Assembly (NCBI GenBank): GCA_947172415.1
Contig: OX359190.1
Span: forward strand, 4,278,001 to 4,342,000
DNA from: Chondrosia reniformis
Taxonomy: Eukaryota > Porifera > Demospongiae > Chondrillida > Chondrillidae
Reading direction: 5' to 3'
DNA length: 64,000 nt
The notes below the pieces were generated by a model. That model searched no databases, was not told the DNA's origin, and saw only the letters and a list, made by a program, of their open reading frames with translations. Positions 34,436-46,286 of this stretch are shown in pieces (position 1 is the stretch's first letter; each line of letters opens with the position of its first letter). Both the position numbers and the translations under genes were made by a program.

Positions 34436-36182
34436 CTGGTTGTGAGTTACTGAGTATTAAGCTGTCTTGGTTCATAGCTCACTATATAAACTAATATGTA
34501 GTTAGCTGCAAAATATCTCTTTATATATATGGCTGCAGTATATATGTCCTGGTTAATATTAGATTGAAGATACATGTAACCCATTGCCATAGCAACTGTG
34601 AGAAAGTATATGACGTAAATAAGCCAGCTATGAGATTTATCACTTAGGTATATAAGATATTCCAAATGTGTTGTTCCCTATTATATAAGTAAAGGTCTGT
34701 TCACTTAAGTGATAATTGTTGGGTGGCTAGTACATAGAAGGCATTTATACAAAAGTGTGAAGCTTATAGTTGACACTGTATTGTAGTTTTAGAAACTATA
34801 AATGCTGTATATATACTGTACATTCTATTATTTTTGTCTCCTATAAAATTTAGTTATATCAACTCATTTAAGTGGTTTATTTTGAGTCTTAAGTTGCCAT
34901 TTTGTTTAGACATTTAAAACACTACAATTTGATTGTAGTCTTGGATGCTTAATGTTCAAGTAATTTGAACAAGGTTGCTCCAAGATGACTAATGATTTTT
35001 AACTGATATTGCTTGTTTATTTTATGTTTTGTTTCTGTAGTATTTGCTAGTCCTCTCAGGAAATGTCTGTCTGGAGAGGAAAAGAAGAAAATGAGTATAT
35101 AATGTAAGTTGTTGATAAATCCCTACATCTTACTAGTCAATGTGAGTGTCTTGCAGTCATTGTCATATATATATACAGAGTTTCCACAAATTTCAGTGAA
35201 TGAAAGGTAAAAAGAATATGCTATGGAATGATGTAAATTTTAATTATCTGATTTATATTTATGGGAAATGTTTCAATTTAAGCAACAAAGAAATACCTAT
35301 GTATATATATATATACTCTTAGATAGGATGGGCATAGTATAGTGGATGTTTGTGTATATACTTACTACATTGGATATAGTATATTAGTCTTGACAGGCCA
35401 CCCAATATGATTTATCACTTACATGTAGTCAATTGCCATGGCAACTGTGAGATGAGGTAAACAAGCCAGCCAGGATATGATAGGAGCTAATAAGGTATGT
35501 ATATGTCATCATGGGGTCTGTTAAATTCTAATGTACCCTACTTAAATATTCTGTTTCCATGAAAAATAGAAAGCATGTTTTTGGATAATTCTCATTGTTG
35601 GAGTTGTAGTGTCTTACTGTTTGTAATCTATATCCTAATGTTTCTTCTTTTTGGGTGGAGGAACAGTTATGTTTACACTTCCTGCAGCTAGAATAACCCA
35701 GACGAGAGCAGTCCAGGAAGTCATTGTTTGTGCAAAGATAAAAGAAACTAGTAAAAGATGTTGCTGCTGAAGTTGCTATGAAGACACATTAAATCACTTA
35801 AACTTGCTAAAAATGTACATAAATGGTGGATGTGGCATGTAGTATATATGACTTTTTCTATGGCTCTTTGGTAAGTTGTATATAACAATTGCCCAAAAAA
35901 TCCATAAATGTACATCTTAGTTCAGTTAGATAGGTATATACTGTACTGTAATATACCACTACAGAAGATATTGGGTTTGGTCTGTAGTATATGTCAGTTT
36001 ATTTCTATGGTGCTTTGGGAAGGTGTATATGACACTTGCTCAGAAAATCCATAAATGTACATTGTGCAGTATATAGTTTGTGTTTGAAATGCCTTCGAAG
36101 TTTTTATATAAGTATTAAAATCATTTATATAATATAAAAATGTAATAGTACTGTATATAGCAATCTTAACTGTTATTATTGT

Positions 36183-36590
36183 TTAAGTTGTACTGTGTGG
36201 TTCTTCATTATGTTCTGTCAAATCGATGATGCAGTTTTCTTCTTCATTTTCGACGTCGTCTTCGTCGTCACTTATAATATTGATGTAGCTGTCTTCGTCT
36301 TCGTCTTCGTATTGGTATTCGTCTTCTTGGTCGCTAAGGAATCGAATGAAGTCTTCTTCTTGGTCATTGGAGGCTGGAACATTTCTTTGGTAAGGAATAT
36401 AGTCTGATACAGGATCAAACGGCAGCGACTGAGTTTGCGTTGAAGCGTCATAGTAGTAAATCTATATTTTCAAAACATGTAGTTAGTATCTTTAGACAGC
36501 ATTGCAAGTAAAACGTATATAGTTTGATGAAAAACTTACTATTTTTGCTACAATTTCACATTTAGAAGGTAGTTTGTTGTTTCCAGCCAT
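36183..36590 (-). CDS. small acidic two-exon protein, 109 aa
   Basis: Exon 1 is 36590-36540 (ATG, 'MAGNNKLPSKCEIVAKI', donor ATA|GTAAGT). Exon 2 is 36461-36183 (acceptor ATATAG|ATTTAC), reading 'IYYYDASTQTQSLPFDPVSD', 'FIRFLSDQEDEYQYEDEDED', 'SYINIISDDEDDVENEEENC' and stopping at TAA. Both exon lengths are multiples of three (51 and 279). The protein is strongly acidic, with no domain known to me. The start 'MAG' in similar context is shared with the RPA-like gene. Acidic tails of this kind often contact DNA-binding proteins or nucleosomes; that role is inference only. Confidence 0.6.
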
Positions 36591-36999
36591 CCTCGTTATG
36601 CAAATTTGGGTTCAAATTTGCCGAAATTTCGGTGTAAATCCGTATTTATACGTACATAAAGGCACGCCTCTTTTTGTGTTTAAAAAAGAGAAAATTTAGT
36701 TTAATATCGCGATTATTGGTAGGATAATCAATACGAACTTCGAGCATAGACTACCACGTATGGATCATAAAACAAAAATGATGGTTGCCGAATAGCAATT
36801 CGACAGGAGACTTGGAGTTCTTCGTCATAAGCCTCGCGTCTGCTATTTTGATTACAGTAAAGCTTGTCATTATTGACAAGTAGAATGGGTAAGTATTACA
36901 GCATATTTAAATTGGCTCTTTTTAGGATAATAAATGAAAGAGGATGGGTGAAAGTAACAATAAAATTTTAATAGTGATTTGGATGGGTGTGCAGTGATA

Positions 37000-37800
37000 G
37001 TGGTAGACAGAAATAATTAATTTAAACAGGTTTAATATATTTTTCCATAGATGCCTCAAAAAGTACTTTAAAAATTGTGTATTGAATAATTTATGATGAA
37101 GAAGTAAGGGATTACATGATTGAAAGCTAGTTTGTGGCTTTGAAAACTAGTGTGCCTGATTAGAGTGATATCTATTTGTCAGTTAGGAGACTTGTAGCCA
37201 GGTCTGGATGGCTAATCATAGGACCACTATGTATACTGAGACTCTCCAAAAGAGCACCTATTCCACACATGTGTAACATTTGAGGATAGTTTTTGTTACA
37301 TACAGGTGGCACTTGTTGCTATCTTGCATGATATTATGTATATGCAGAGATGCATTAGATATCTACTCTGCCATCTATAGATTCAATTGTTTGTGTCTTG
37401 TGTTATGGAAGAGTTCAGGTGGACCATTTACAAGGTTATGTACTAAGGTCCCTTTTGCTTTGTAATTAGAGTGGAACTGCTGGAAGAATAGAAAGTGTCA
37501 AAAGTGTTCTTCTATAAATGATCTATTCATTGATATCCATTATTATATACCTTTCAAAAAATTCTTGTAAAGAGTTAATTGGATGTTTACCAGAAGGTTC
37601 AACTGTGGTTGCTAAGCAATGTGGGTATGTATGGTACCATGTGCCCTCTATTTGACTATTCAGAGGAGCATAAACTGCCATCAAAATGTATTGTTGACTT
37701 GTTAGACATTAGGTAAGACAAATTATATTATTGATTAAGGTTTATGAAATGTGTCATATTTAGAAGATCAACTCAGGGCACTTGGAATTCAATTATCATA
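37000..37800. other. no gene seen
   Basis: AT-rich sequence inside the giant element with no convincing exon. Confidence 0.4.
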
Positions 37801-37819
37801 GAACGTCATCCCTCTAATA

Positions 37820-38550
37820 TATACTAGTACACACCTCATCTTGGTAGTACACACCTCATCTTGCTAGTACACACCTCATCTTGCTAATATACACCTCATC
37901 TTGCTAGTACACACCTCATCTTGTTAGTAGACACTAGTACATACTAGTACACACCTCATCTTGCTAGTACACACCTCATCTTGCTAGTACACACCTCATC
38001 TTGCTAGTACACACCCCATCTTGCTAGTACACACCCATCTTACTAGTACACACCTCATCTTGCTAGTACACACCCCATCTTGCTAGTACACACCCCATCT
38101 TGCTAGTACACACCCCATCTTGCTAGTACACACCTCATCTTGCTAGTACACACCTCATCTTGCTAGTACACACCTCCTCTTGCTAGTACACACCCCATCT
38201 TGCTAGTACACACCCCATCTTGCTAGTACACACCCCATCTTGCTAGTACACACCCCATCTTGCTAGTATACACCTCATCTTGCTAGTACACACCTCATCT
38301 TGCTAGTACACACTAGTACATACTAGTACACACCTCATCTTGCTAGTACACACCTCATCTTGCTAGTATACACTAGAACACATCCCATTCTTTTAGTACA
38401 GACTAGTACACACCTCATCTTGCTAATACAAGCCCCATCCCTGTAGTACAAATTAGTACATACGCCATTTTGCTTTTACACACTAGTACACACTGCATCT
38501 GTCTAATATACATTGGTAGACATCCCATATTTCTAGTACACAACAGTACA
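37820..38550. repeat. 20-bp minisatellite CTAGTACACACCTCATCTTG
   Basis: About 30 head-to-tail units of CTAGTACACACCTCATCTTG with C/T variants (CACCCCATC), degenerate at the right end. It lies inside the giant element next to the Penelope fragment. Confidence 0.95.
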
Positions 38551-38739
38551 CAGCTCTTCTGAGTCAGATTGAAATGTTCTGTTTCTTCTGACTATTAAGT
38601 GAGTGTAATTATAATGCGAATTTAACTGAAATTTAGCAACATTTAAATTACAGTTTGGGTGAAAATCATTGTAGAGAACATATGCTTAAAGTGACAATGA
38701 GGACTGTCAATGGGTGTACAACCTGAATATTATATATAT

Positions 38740-39930
38740 CTTAGTTTAGGTAGCAGTGACCTTTTTGTGGTATCTGTTGGCCTAGAGTACCTCTTTCAAG
38801 TGCTCTTTTACCTCACACTGGAGGACACTGGATCCAGCACCACAGATCTTTTCCACTCATTCCCTGAGGCAAAGGGCAATGCCATCTTACACCCTAGGAT
38901 GGTGATGAGACGAGAAGTGAAGGTATCTATCCATGTGGGTTGGTTTTCTGTACACGGATGTACTCAAACTTCCTTTGTTCTTCTTCACTAGCATGTCAAG
39001 AAATGGGATAGAGCTGTCTGTCTCCTCTTCCATGGTGAACTGGATGTTCTTGTGTCTTCCATTAAGGAAAGACAGAAAATCCTCCAGCTGATCCCTACTC
39101 TGGCTCCAGATGACGAAGGTGTTGTCTACATAATGTAGCCAGAGCCTGAGTTTAGAACCAGCCTTTAGGAGGTTTCTTACATGAAGATGTTTGCCACCAC
39201 TGGAGAGAGAGGAGAGGCCATAACTGCCCCATCCTTTTACTCAAAGAATGCGTTACCATACTGGAAGTATGTTATCCTAAGATAGAGTTCTGTAAGTGTC
39301 GTGATGGTGGGAGGGTCCAAAGTGGTCTGGTCTGATAGGATGTTGTCTTCCCTCAGCCTCCTATTAATGATCTGTAAGGAAAGATCTATAGGTACCTTGG
39401 TAAGTAGGCTCTTCACATCAACACTGATTAACTTATCTTTGTTCTCTACTTGTAATCGTGTGATTTTCTTCACAAAGTCCTCCGAGTTGCTCACAAAGTG
39501 AGGAGTGTTCCCCCACAAGGGTGACAGGATATTCACCAGATATCTGGATAGGTGGTAGGTAGGGGAGTTTATAGAGGAAACAATAGGTCTCAAGGGGCAA
39601 CTGGCCTTATGGATCTTTGGGAGTGCATATAACTGGGGGGTGGAGTTTTGTTGGTTCTGAACCGTCTTCCTCAGATCATTGGGGAATTTGCCAATTTTCT
39701 CCAGAGACTGTAGAACAGCAGTTACTTTCCATTCTATTTTCAATATTTGGTTCTTTTTTATTAGTTGATAGCTAGTATCATCCAAAAGTTCCCATACTTT
39801 GCAGTCGTACTCTTCTTTGTCCAGGAGGACTGTAGCATTTCCCCTATCTTCTGGAAGAATGATGGTATCAGAGTCTGACTTGAGCTCCTTGATGGCTGCT
39901 GTCTGACTAAGTCAGACAACTATTGTAACA
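38740..39930 (-). mobile_element. Penelope-like RT fragment inserted in the giant element
   Basis: The minus strand encodes a Penelope-type reverse transcriptase: 'PQLYALPKIHKASCPLRPIV', 'SSINSPTYHLSRYLVNILSP', 'DKLISVDVKSLLTKVPIDLS', then in further frames 'GAVMASPLSPVVANIF' and a thumb-side block 'LEDFLSFLNGRHKNIQFTME'. No GIY-YIG domain follows, and the copy is broken in more than one place. It is a nested insertion, unrelated in sequence part to the nuclease tails at 19.4-20.5 kb, which lack an RT. Confidence 0.85.
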
Positions 39931-40019
39931 CTTCACTTATACGTCAATACACTGTTTTTTTTACAAATAGCAGTATTCAAGAAGCTTAATGAAGCTTTTC
40001 TGTTGCTATTCATAATCTT

Positions 40020-40150
40020 CATGACATTTATGTGTTCTCAATAGTTAGGATTAAGAATATATATATTGAAACTGAATGATCCAGCCAAGTAGTTTGAGTT
40101 AATTTGGGGGATGGTAGTCCCATGAGTGTTTAAATTCAAAATACTTGTTA
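40020..40150 (-). repeat. hairpin repeat copy 4 (CAAGTAGTTCGAG family), reversed
   Basis: Reverse-oriented tail (AGTTAGGATTAAGAATATAT) followed by CCAAGTAGTTTGAGTTAATT, a G-rich centre and TTAAATTCAAAATACTTG. It is the same family as the host copies at 4.7 and 18.0 kb, here inside the giant element. Confidence 0.7.
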
Positions 40151-40244
40151 AGTATTTGTACTTAAGATTCTATTTATGATATTTTTAATTATTAGTAAAA
40201 TGTATAATAATTAAAGTATGGTATATGGCAATATATTTTGAAGG

Positions 40245-43200
40245 CTATAGATGTTTAAATTGTGATTGAAAAGATAATCTGTTAAGAGCTCTTGTTATTT
40301 CTTTTTCAGATCGTTCAAAGCAGGGTATGTTGATGGCAATGTTCTTGCGAAAGACTATGCATATGTTAAAAACTCTGGTTATGTCTGGTACATTGCTATT
40401 GAAACTGTTGTACTCATTTAGTCCAAATGCTTCGTTTGTTATTGTACTAAGCAGGAAGTATTCTGTTTGGCTTAAATCCCCTGTAATCACAGTCTGTTTT
40501 TTCTCATGAAGAAATTGTTTTGAAGTTAATGATGTTGTTTTATGCTTAGTAGAATTATTATATGCTGAATATAGTCTTCGCTTTTTTGGTGGGCATTCTT
40601 GTTGTGGTTCAGATGAAGTATTTTGGCAGTTAGTGCATTGACAGAATATGGAACAGGGTGTTTTCTTTTTTTGGCAAGGACATCTGGACTTGTATGCTGA
40701 ATTTCCTGAGCAGCAGATCTGTTGTTTTTTATGGCCTCTACCACATTGACAAGTTGATTGGCTTTCAGGTTGATTACATTGGGAAACTGTTGTTTCTGGA
40801 TTTGTTACAAACTCTTGAGTTCCTGTTTGTGTTGATAAGCTACTGGTTTGTATGATTTGGTTATCCTTAGAAACAGAGAGTAGATTGTTTTGCTTTATAA
40901 GGGTCTTATTTGCAGTTTGTAAGCATTTTCTGAAAAGTTTGTTTTTTTTGTTGCAAAATGCCAAAAAAGTAGATCTTCAGCAAATGTTGAAAAGTTGTTG
41001 GGAAGGTAACTGCAAAACGTTTCAGTTGGTCTGGGTGTATTAAGAAGTACTACTATGTGGATGCCAAACATGTTTGCAATACACTGTAAGAGAATGTCGT
41101 AATACTCTGGATTATTCCATTTGTGGTTGTTTAAACTGTTGGCTATTTCAACTTGAGTGTTAAAGCTTGCATCAGTTTCCATGCAGTTTCCTAGTAATGT
41201 TGCTTGCAATACTTCTTTCAGAGCTAATGTCAAGTTTTCAGGTGATTCTGGAATCTTCTTGGTGTAGGTCTTGAATGTATCTGAATTCAAGATAGAAGGT
41301 AAAATATTTGTAAACAAAGTGTCTGCAATTATTGGCAAAAGTGTATCCTCTTTGTCAGCCAAATCCAAGTTCCATGCTTGTTTTATCTTGTCTGGATTGA
41401 AGGTTTCTTCATGATTGTCTTCCAAAAGATACATTGGATTTAACAATTTCTTGAAAGGCAACTTCAAATAATCTACGAGTATCTTTTTTGTTTGCTTTTC
41501 CAATAAATCTTTGTGATGTTGAAGTATTAGTGCCTTAATTGACATCTCAAAAACAGTGTCTGAATTTTCAGTAATTTCATTAAAAGACCCTACTTCATCT
41601 CTAATGCTATTAGCCTCATTTTCAGATAATTCGTTGTCTTCTAGAAATGACGATTCTGAAATTGGAAATTCATCTGGATTGTCAAGTTGTGTATCTCTTT
41701 CTAGTTCTGTTGGATATGTAGCAATTGTCTATTAAATGATTTAGAAGTAATTTTATAAAGTCTTTACTATAAATAATATCATAGCTTACTTGTAAAATAG
41801 TCCATGCATCTGTTTGATCAATTGTCTTTAGTTGATTGGAAGTCTGACATTGATCATTAGTGCTTCTTGTATTTGTTGAAATTAGACCAAATTCTTCTGC
41901 TTCAGTATTTAACTATAGTATAGAAGATTATTAAAGTATTTTAATATCTATTAGATGTCTCATTTATTGCTCACATTTGTGTTGGTTACTAAGCAATCTT
42001 CTGCATTCAGCATTCCCAGAATCTGTTTTTGACTCATATCATGGTTGTGTTTGTGTAACTTGCTGCTAATTCTTGCAAATGAATATTGTATACCATACTT
42101 TGATCTTGGAGATGACAATGTGTTCATAATTCTATGTAACTGTTCGTTTCGATTTGTTCCTTGTCCTGGTTTTAGCCCTATGTACATACACAGAATATTA
42201 AGGTGGCAGGTGATGAATCATTTTCTAACTCTCAACTTATAATAAATATCATAATAAACACGATGAATGTAATTAATTTGTCATATTCATATTGCTGAGT
42301 TGTAATTGAGTAATATTTTGCAATATGAAGTTTGTTCTACCTGTGTGCCATTGTAATTGTATGTGAGAATGTGGCTATGTAGCATTTACCACTAAATTTC
42401 TAAATCTAATCAAGTTACTATATGAAAATGTCTAAACTGTAAAGGTGAGACATTTCAGATACTGAATGCTTTTCTTGTATGGTAGATAACACAGAAAACT
42501 TAGATTTTTGTACAGACACTCTGTGTTGGTCTTTTGCAGTTAGCCTCTCAGTAATACGTGGGTGCTGTGCAGCAATGTATGGACTATTCACACAGATGTA
42601 TAATGGTGGAAGAACTTGGGTGTTGGCTACTGAATCAGTCACAGTGATGAGGCAGGTAGTAACTTATACTTATATTGAATGCAAAGCTAACATTAACCAT
42701 CCCTGGCCAAGTGCCTCTTGTTGTGAAATGTGTTTTGTTTGTTTGTTCAGTTAGGATTATGGCCTACAAGTATGTAAACGTCGAATTCACTTGCAAGCAC
42801 GTACACAAGTACTACATTCCATCACTTTCCATGTGGATTTGTATGGAATATGTGTAAGCTACTGTGTGGTTGTTTGTGAATGTCTGCAATAGATATACAC
42901 GGAATTCTACGAATCTGAGTAAGTTTTCTGCATCATGTACTGTATTTGTTTATATTGGTAAAAGACTAACCTGATAAGCATCCAAGTTTTATGTGTTTCC
43001 TTAGTTTCTGTATTTCTCTCAGTGCTGATTGTAAAAGTATTTTGCCTCCATGTTTACTCTCTTGATCTGTCCATTTAACTAAAAAGTCATCTAATTGTTT
43101 TTCCATCACAGCTGTATTTACGAAATGGAATACAAATTATGTATATATAATAATACTTTTTAAGTCATGATGTCATCATTCTAATAGTCTTACCACTAGA

Positions 43201-44781
43201 AGGAGTGTTCTGTGTTCTTTCTGTGCCTGAATCTGTGACATCATGGAAAACTAGACGGAAATCGTGGCAGCACTTTTGCCGTAAGGGATGCCTTTTTGGT
43301 ATTTTTACTATAACTCTTTGAATAGCATGAAACAGATCAAGTAGAACTTTTATGTCTTCTCCAAAGATTTGTTGTATTTTTTTACGCCAATGGCAGCAAT
43401 TATCAATGACAAACTCTCTAAGCTCCTGGTTATTTTTGTTTAGCTGTTCTTTGATATTTTCCAAAATATCTTTGCAATTTTCAAATGCTGCTGATTTTGT
43501 TAACTTCCAGGACATTACTTGGCCACTCGCATTTAAGACACAGAATATGGCATTAAACTGCTGTGTCCACTTTTGATCACCTTTTCTCATATAGTCTATA
43601 TTTGCTAACATAAAAGAATAAGTACTAACCAGGGATACAAGAAATTAGGAATAAAATACTTTATGTATTTTTAAAATATCCTTTAACACAAAGCTTTAGG
43701 CTATTATTATATATTTTTAATGCTAGATATCATTGTAAGTTCAATTTTTGTATAGCATACAAAATGATATATTCTTTTACATGGTTCAACTTTGCAAGTT
43801 AATTTGGGGGAGCATAAGAGATATACGTAGCTGGTCCAAAAGCTCCAGCTTTTAAATTACTTATTAGTTTTCTTTTAGAAAAGGTAAAATACAAGCAAAA
43901 TATTTGAACCAACCATATCTTTGAATTTTAACTGTAAGATGTCAGTAAAATCCTAATCTAAACAATGGTTAGCCCTTGGAATGATAACATATTGCAACAA
44001 GGTTACCTGCAATCCTGAAAGTATGGTCGCATGTTATCCATGGTTTTTCCTGGTTCAGCTTAATTGTAGACATGCATCTTTTGTAGGATAGCTCTCTAGT
44101 AGAAAATGTATGGATGTAAGCAGAGGCAAGTACATTATAAGCTGTTGATAGTTGATGTTTCCCAAACAGATTGGTCCATTGATCATATGAAATATTGCAT
44201 TTTGTTGAATTGGCCAATTGAAAAAGTGATATTCTTTTCAGATAAAAGTGTCGCTTATTTTTTTGAAAGATTTCAAGTATGCTTCTTAAGCTGAAGGAGC
44301 TTTCTACAAGGTGATACACCTATTGAGAGAGTGCTGTGGTGAAACCACTTCTGTGGGAAAGGTTGAAGGGTATGAATGCATTTGCAATGTTACTATTATG
44401 ACTGGATACAATATGTCCAAACTTGCATTTATACTGTCTGGTCACTAGAAGTACAGTGTTATTGATTCCGTGAATGGTTCTTAAGTGTTTTTTGTGACTT
44501 TTCCCACCTAGATTCCATTCAAGCTGAATTAGTTCACTATGTTTTTCTTCTTTCAAGCATTCTGGGCAATAAGCTTTCTCAGTAATAAATTGTTTCAAAC
44601 TTGTTAAGGGGTCCCAAATTATTACAGGTGGTATCAAATATGCTATAGGATCCTCTATTTCTTTTTGTTCTCTTGGTAGTATTTCAATTTCATGAATAAA
44701 AGTCTGAGGTGTTTCAAGGAACTTTGAAATCATTGTTTGCCATACCTCTGGTATTTCAAGGCCTCCCTGATGTACTGACAT
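40245..44781 (-). CDS. DDE transposase with DUF6729-like, OTU-like and CXC regions
   Basis: Exons: 44781-44007, 43604-43194, 43111-42971, 42177-41975, 41912-41790, 41728-40245; phases agree. Order of parts: DUF6729-like zinc region ('PPVIIWDPLTS', 'YCPECLKEEKH', 'RQYKCKFGHIVSSHNS'); first catalytic Asp 'KPWITCDHTFRIAG' (~252); second Asp 'FVIDNCCHWRKKIQQIFGED' (~326) with 'DLFHAIQRV'; Glu in 'GQGTNRNEQLHRIMN' (~454); a weak OTU-like region ('FGIHIVVLLNTPRP'); a tesmin-type CXC domain ('SRCPCQKKKTPCSIFCQC'). The set resembles the KDZ-related transposases with CXC domains. This copy has an in-frame TAG at 44320-44322 and a one-base frame change in an A8 run near 40945, so it is probably inactive. 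It should cut and join the element's TIRs. Confidence 0.85.
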
Positions 44782-44944
44782 GTCTTTGTATTTTGCTTCA
44801 AATCATCTTAGTGGTTTTCTCAAACTTTGTTTTGATATAGCAAGTTGTTTAAATTCATTGATTAAATAGAGGAACATAAGCAATACTTATTGTTAATATG
44901 AAAGTTTACTGAAGTGTGCTGTTTAGTCAGTTGATTTTGGTATA

Positions 44945-45195
44945 TAGCTGATTAAGCATATTTGTAACGTGTCAGCTGATTTGTAACCTTTCAGCTGATT
45001 TGTAAGGTGTCAGCTGATTTGTAACCTTTCAGCTGATTTGTAACGTGTCAGCTGATTTGTAATGTTCAGTTGATTTGTAATGTTCAGTTGATTCAGCTGA
45101 TTTGTAAGGTTCAGTTGATTCAGCTGATTTGTAATGTTCAGTTGATTCAGCTGATTTGTAATGTTCAGTTAATTTGTAACTTTTCAGCTGAATTC
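44945..45195. repeat. ~18-bp tandem repeat CAGCTGATTTGTAA
   Basis: More than ten units of TCAGCTGATTTGTAACNTT, later shifting to a GTTCAGTTGATT variant. Each unit contains the CAGCTG palindrome. It lies directly upstream (on the minus strand) of the transposase start, so it might include a promoter-side protein-binding array. Confidence 0.85.
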
Positions 45196-45436
45196 TTAGG
45201 TAGACTGATCAGATAAGGTGATTGTTCTTTTAGAATTCAGCATTGAGTATATTTATTTATAGTATAATGATTTCAGAAGCAGGTCTCTGTGTATATCAAT
45301 CTGAATAAATTTAAGCTTCTTTAATATTCCTTTTGCTCCTCTTATTTTGAGTTAACAGAGATATTTCTGATTTAGATTGCAATTGTCTTCACCCCTTTTC
45401 AGATATAGTGTATACTTAATATTCCACCAGATAATA

Positions 45437-45710
45437 CTGTAGTTCTATAAATGTATGTGTGGTATTTAATTATGCTATATACGCGAGTGCCTACTGAAGT
45501 ACAATTTAATTTCACACTTGATATAATTGCTAACAAAAATTCTTATCTGTTAAGGTGTTAAAAGAGGATCATTCAAAAACAATTTACGATGCCACTTCTA
45601 AAGTGTTTAAAGACTGCATTACTGCCTGCAAAAAACAGGAATTAGTGAGAAAGCTATGAAGGAAGTGAATGCTGCTGTATTATGATTCACAAGTCCACAG
45701 AGAAAATTGT
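45437..45710 (+). repeat. copy of intron and exon 3 of the 17.3-kb small gene
   Basis: Matches 17685-17970 from ACTGTAGTTCTATAAATGTA through ATCTGTTAAGGTGTTAAAA to TTCACAAGTCCACAGAGA, including the splice acceptor. The open frame here is 'VLKEDHSKTIYDATSKVF' then 'KDCITACKKQELVRKL', longer in the conserved frame than at 17.8 kb. It shows shared ancestry between a host locus and the giant element. Confidence 0.75.
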
Positions 45711-46286
45711 TAACAGAAGGCTTATTTATATGGCCTTTGTATATATCCTCCAACAGTGACCCTTTTGACTTTGATGAAGACATTAATGACAACTTTTTAA
45801 CTTTATTTTGCCACAATTTTCTGGTGTGAATTCATCAATATGGGGAAAGTATACATATATTGCACCAAATTAACTATCAAATGTTTTTTGGTGTATTTGT
45901 ACTTTGAGTATGTGTTAGGTAGTACGTCTTAGGCTAGAACTTTTTGACTTTGATTCCAGAGAGATTTCAGATATTTGTTTTAAGCAGAGATGGCTAGCAA
46001 GCACAAAACAAACTTGACACTATTACTGTGTAAAATTAACTGTGTACTGTGTAATTAGTACAAAATTGAACATTAGTCCAAAACATATAATAGGCTAACA
46101 TTTTCCAAAACAAATTGTGGCCAATCAAGTGGGTGGCACTGTATGTGATATTATATGCAATACCTCCACATTCAAATCATTTTACATGCTACATTTTTGC
46201 AACATTATATTTCTGCAGAACATTCTTTGCATTTTTTGTATTAACAAAGTCAAATAATGTTCAAAATTTAGCTTACAGTACCGTAA

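Noticed and set aside
35039-35104. Plus-strand exon-like piece ending 'FASPLRKCLSGEEKKKM'
   Set aside because: It has an acceptor and a nearby donor but no partner exon or homology; kept as a curiosity only.
35644-35725. Minus-strand microORF 'MTSWTALVWVILAAGSVN' resembling a signal peptide
   Set aside because: Only 29 codons, stops before the nearby donor-like site, and no second exon could be linked.
36195-36407. Plus-strand hydrophobic 70-aa ORF
   Set aside because: It is the mirror of the acidic exon on the minus strand; the Val/Phe run is the complement of Asp/Glu codons.
37820-38550. CRISPR-like array
   Set aside because: Units are contiguous 20-bp copies without spacers, and the genome is eukaryotic; it is a minisatellite.
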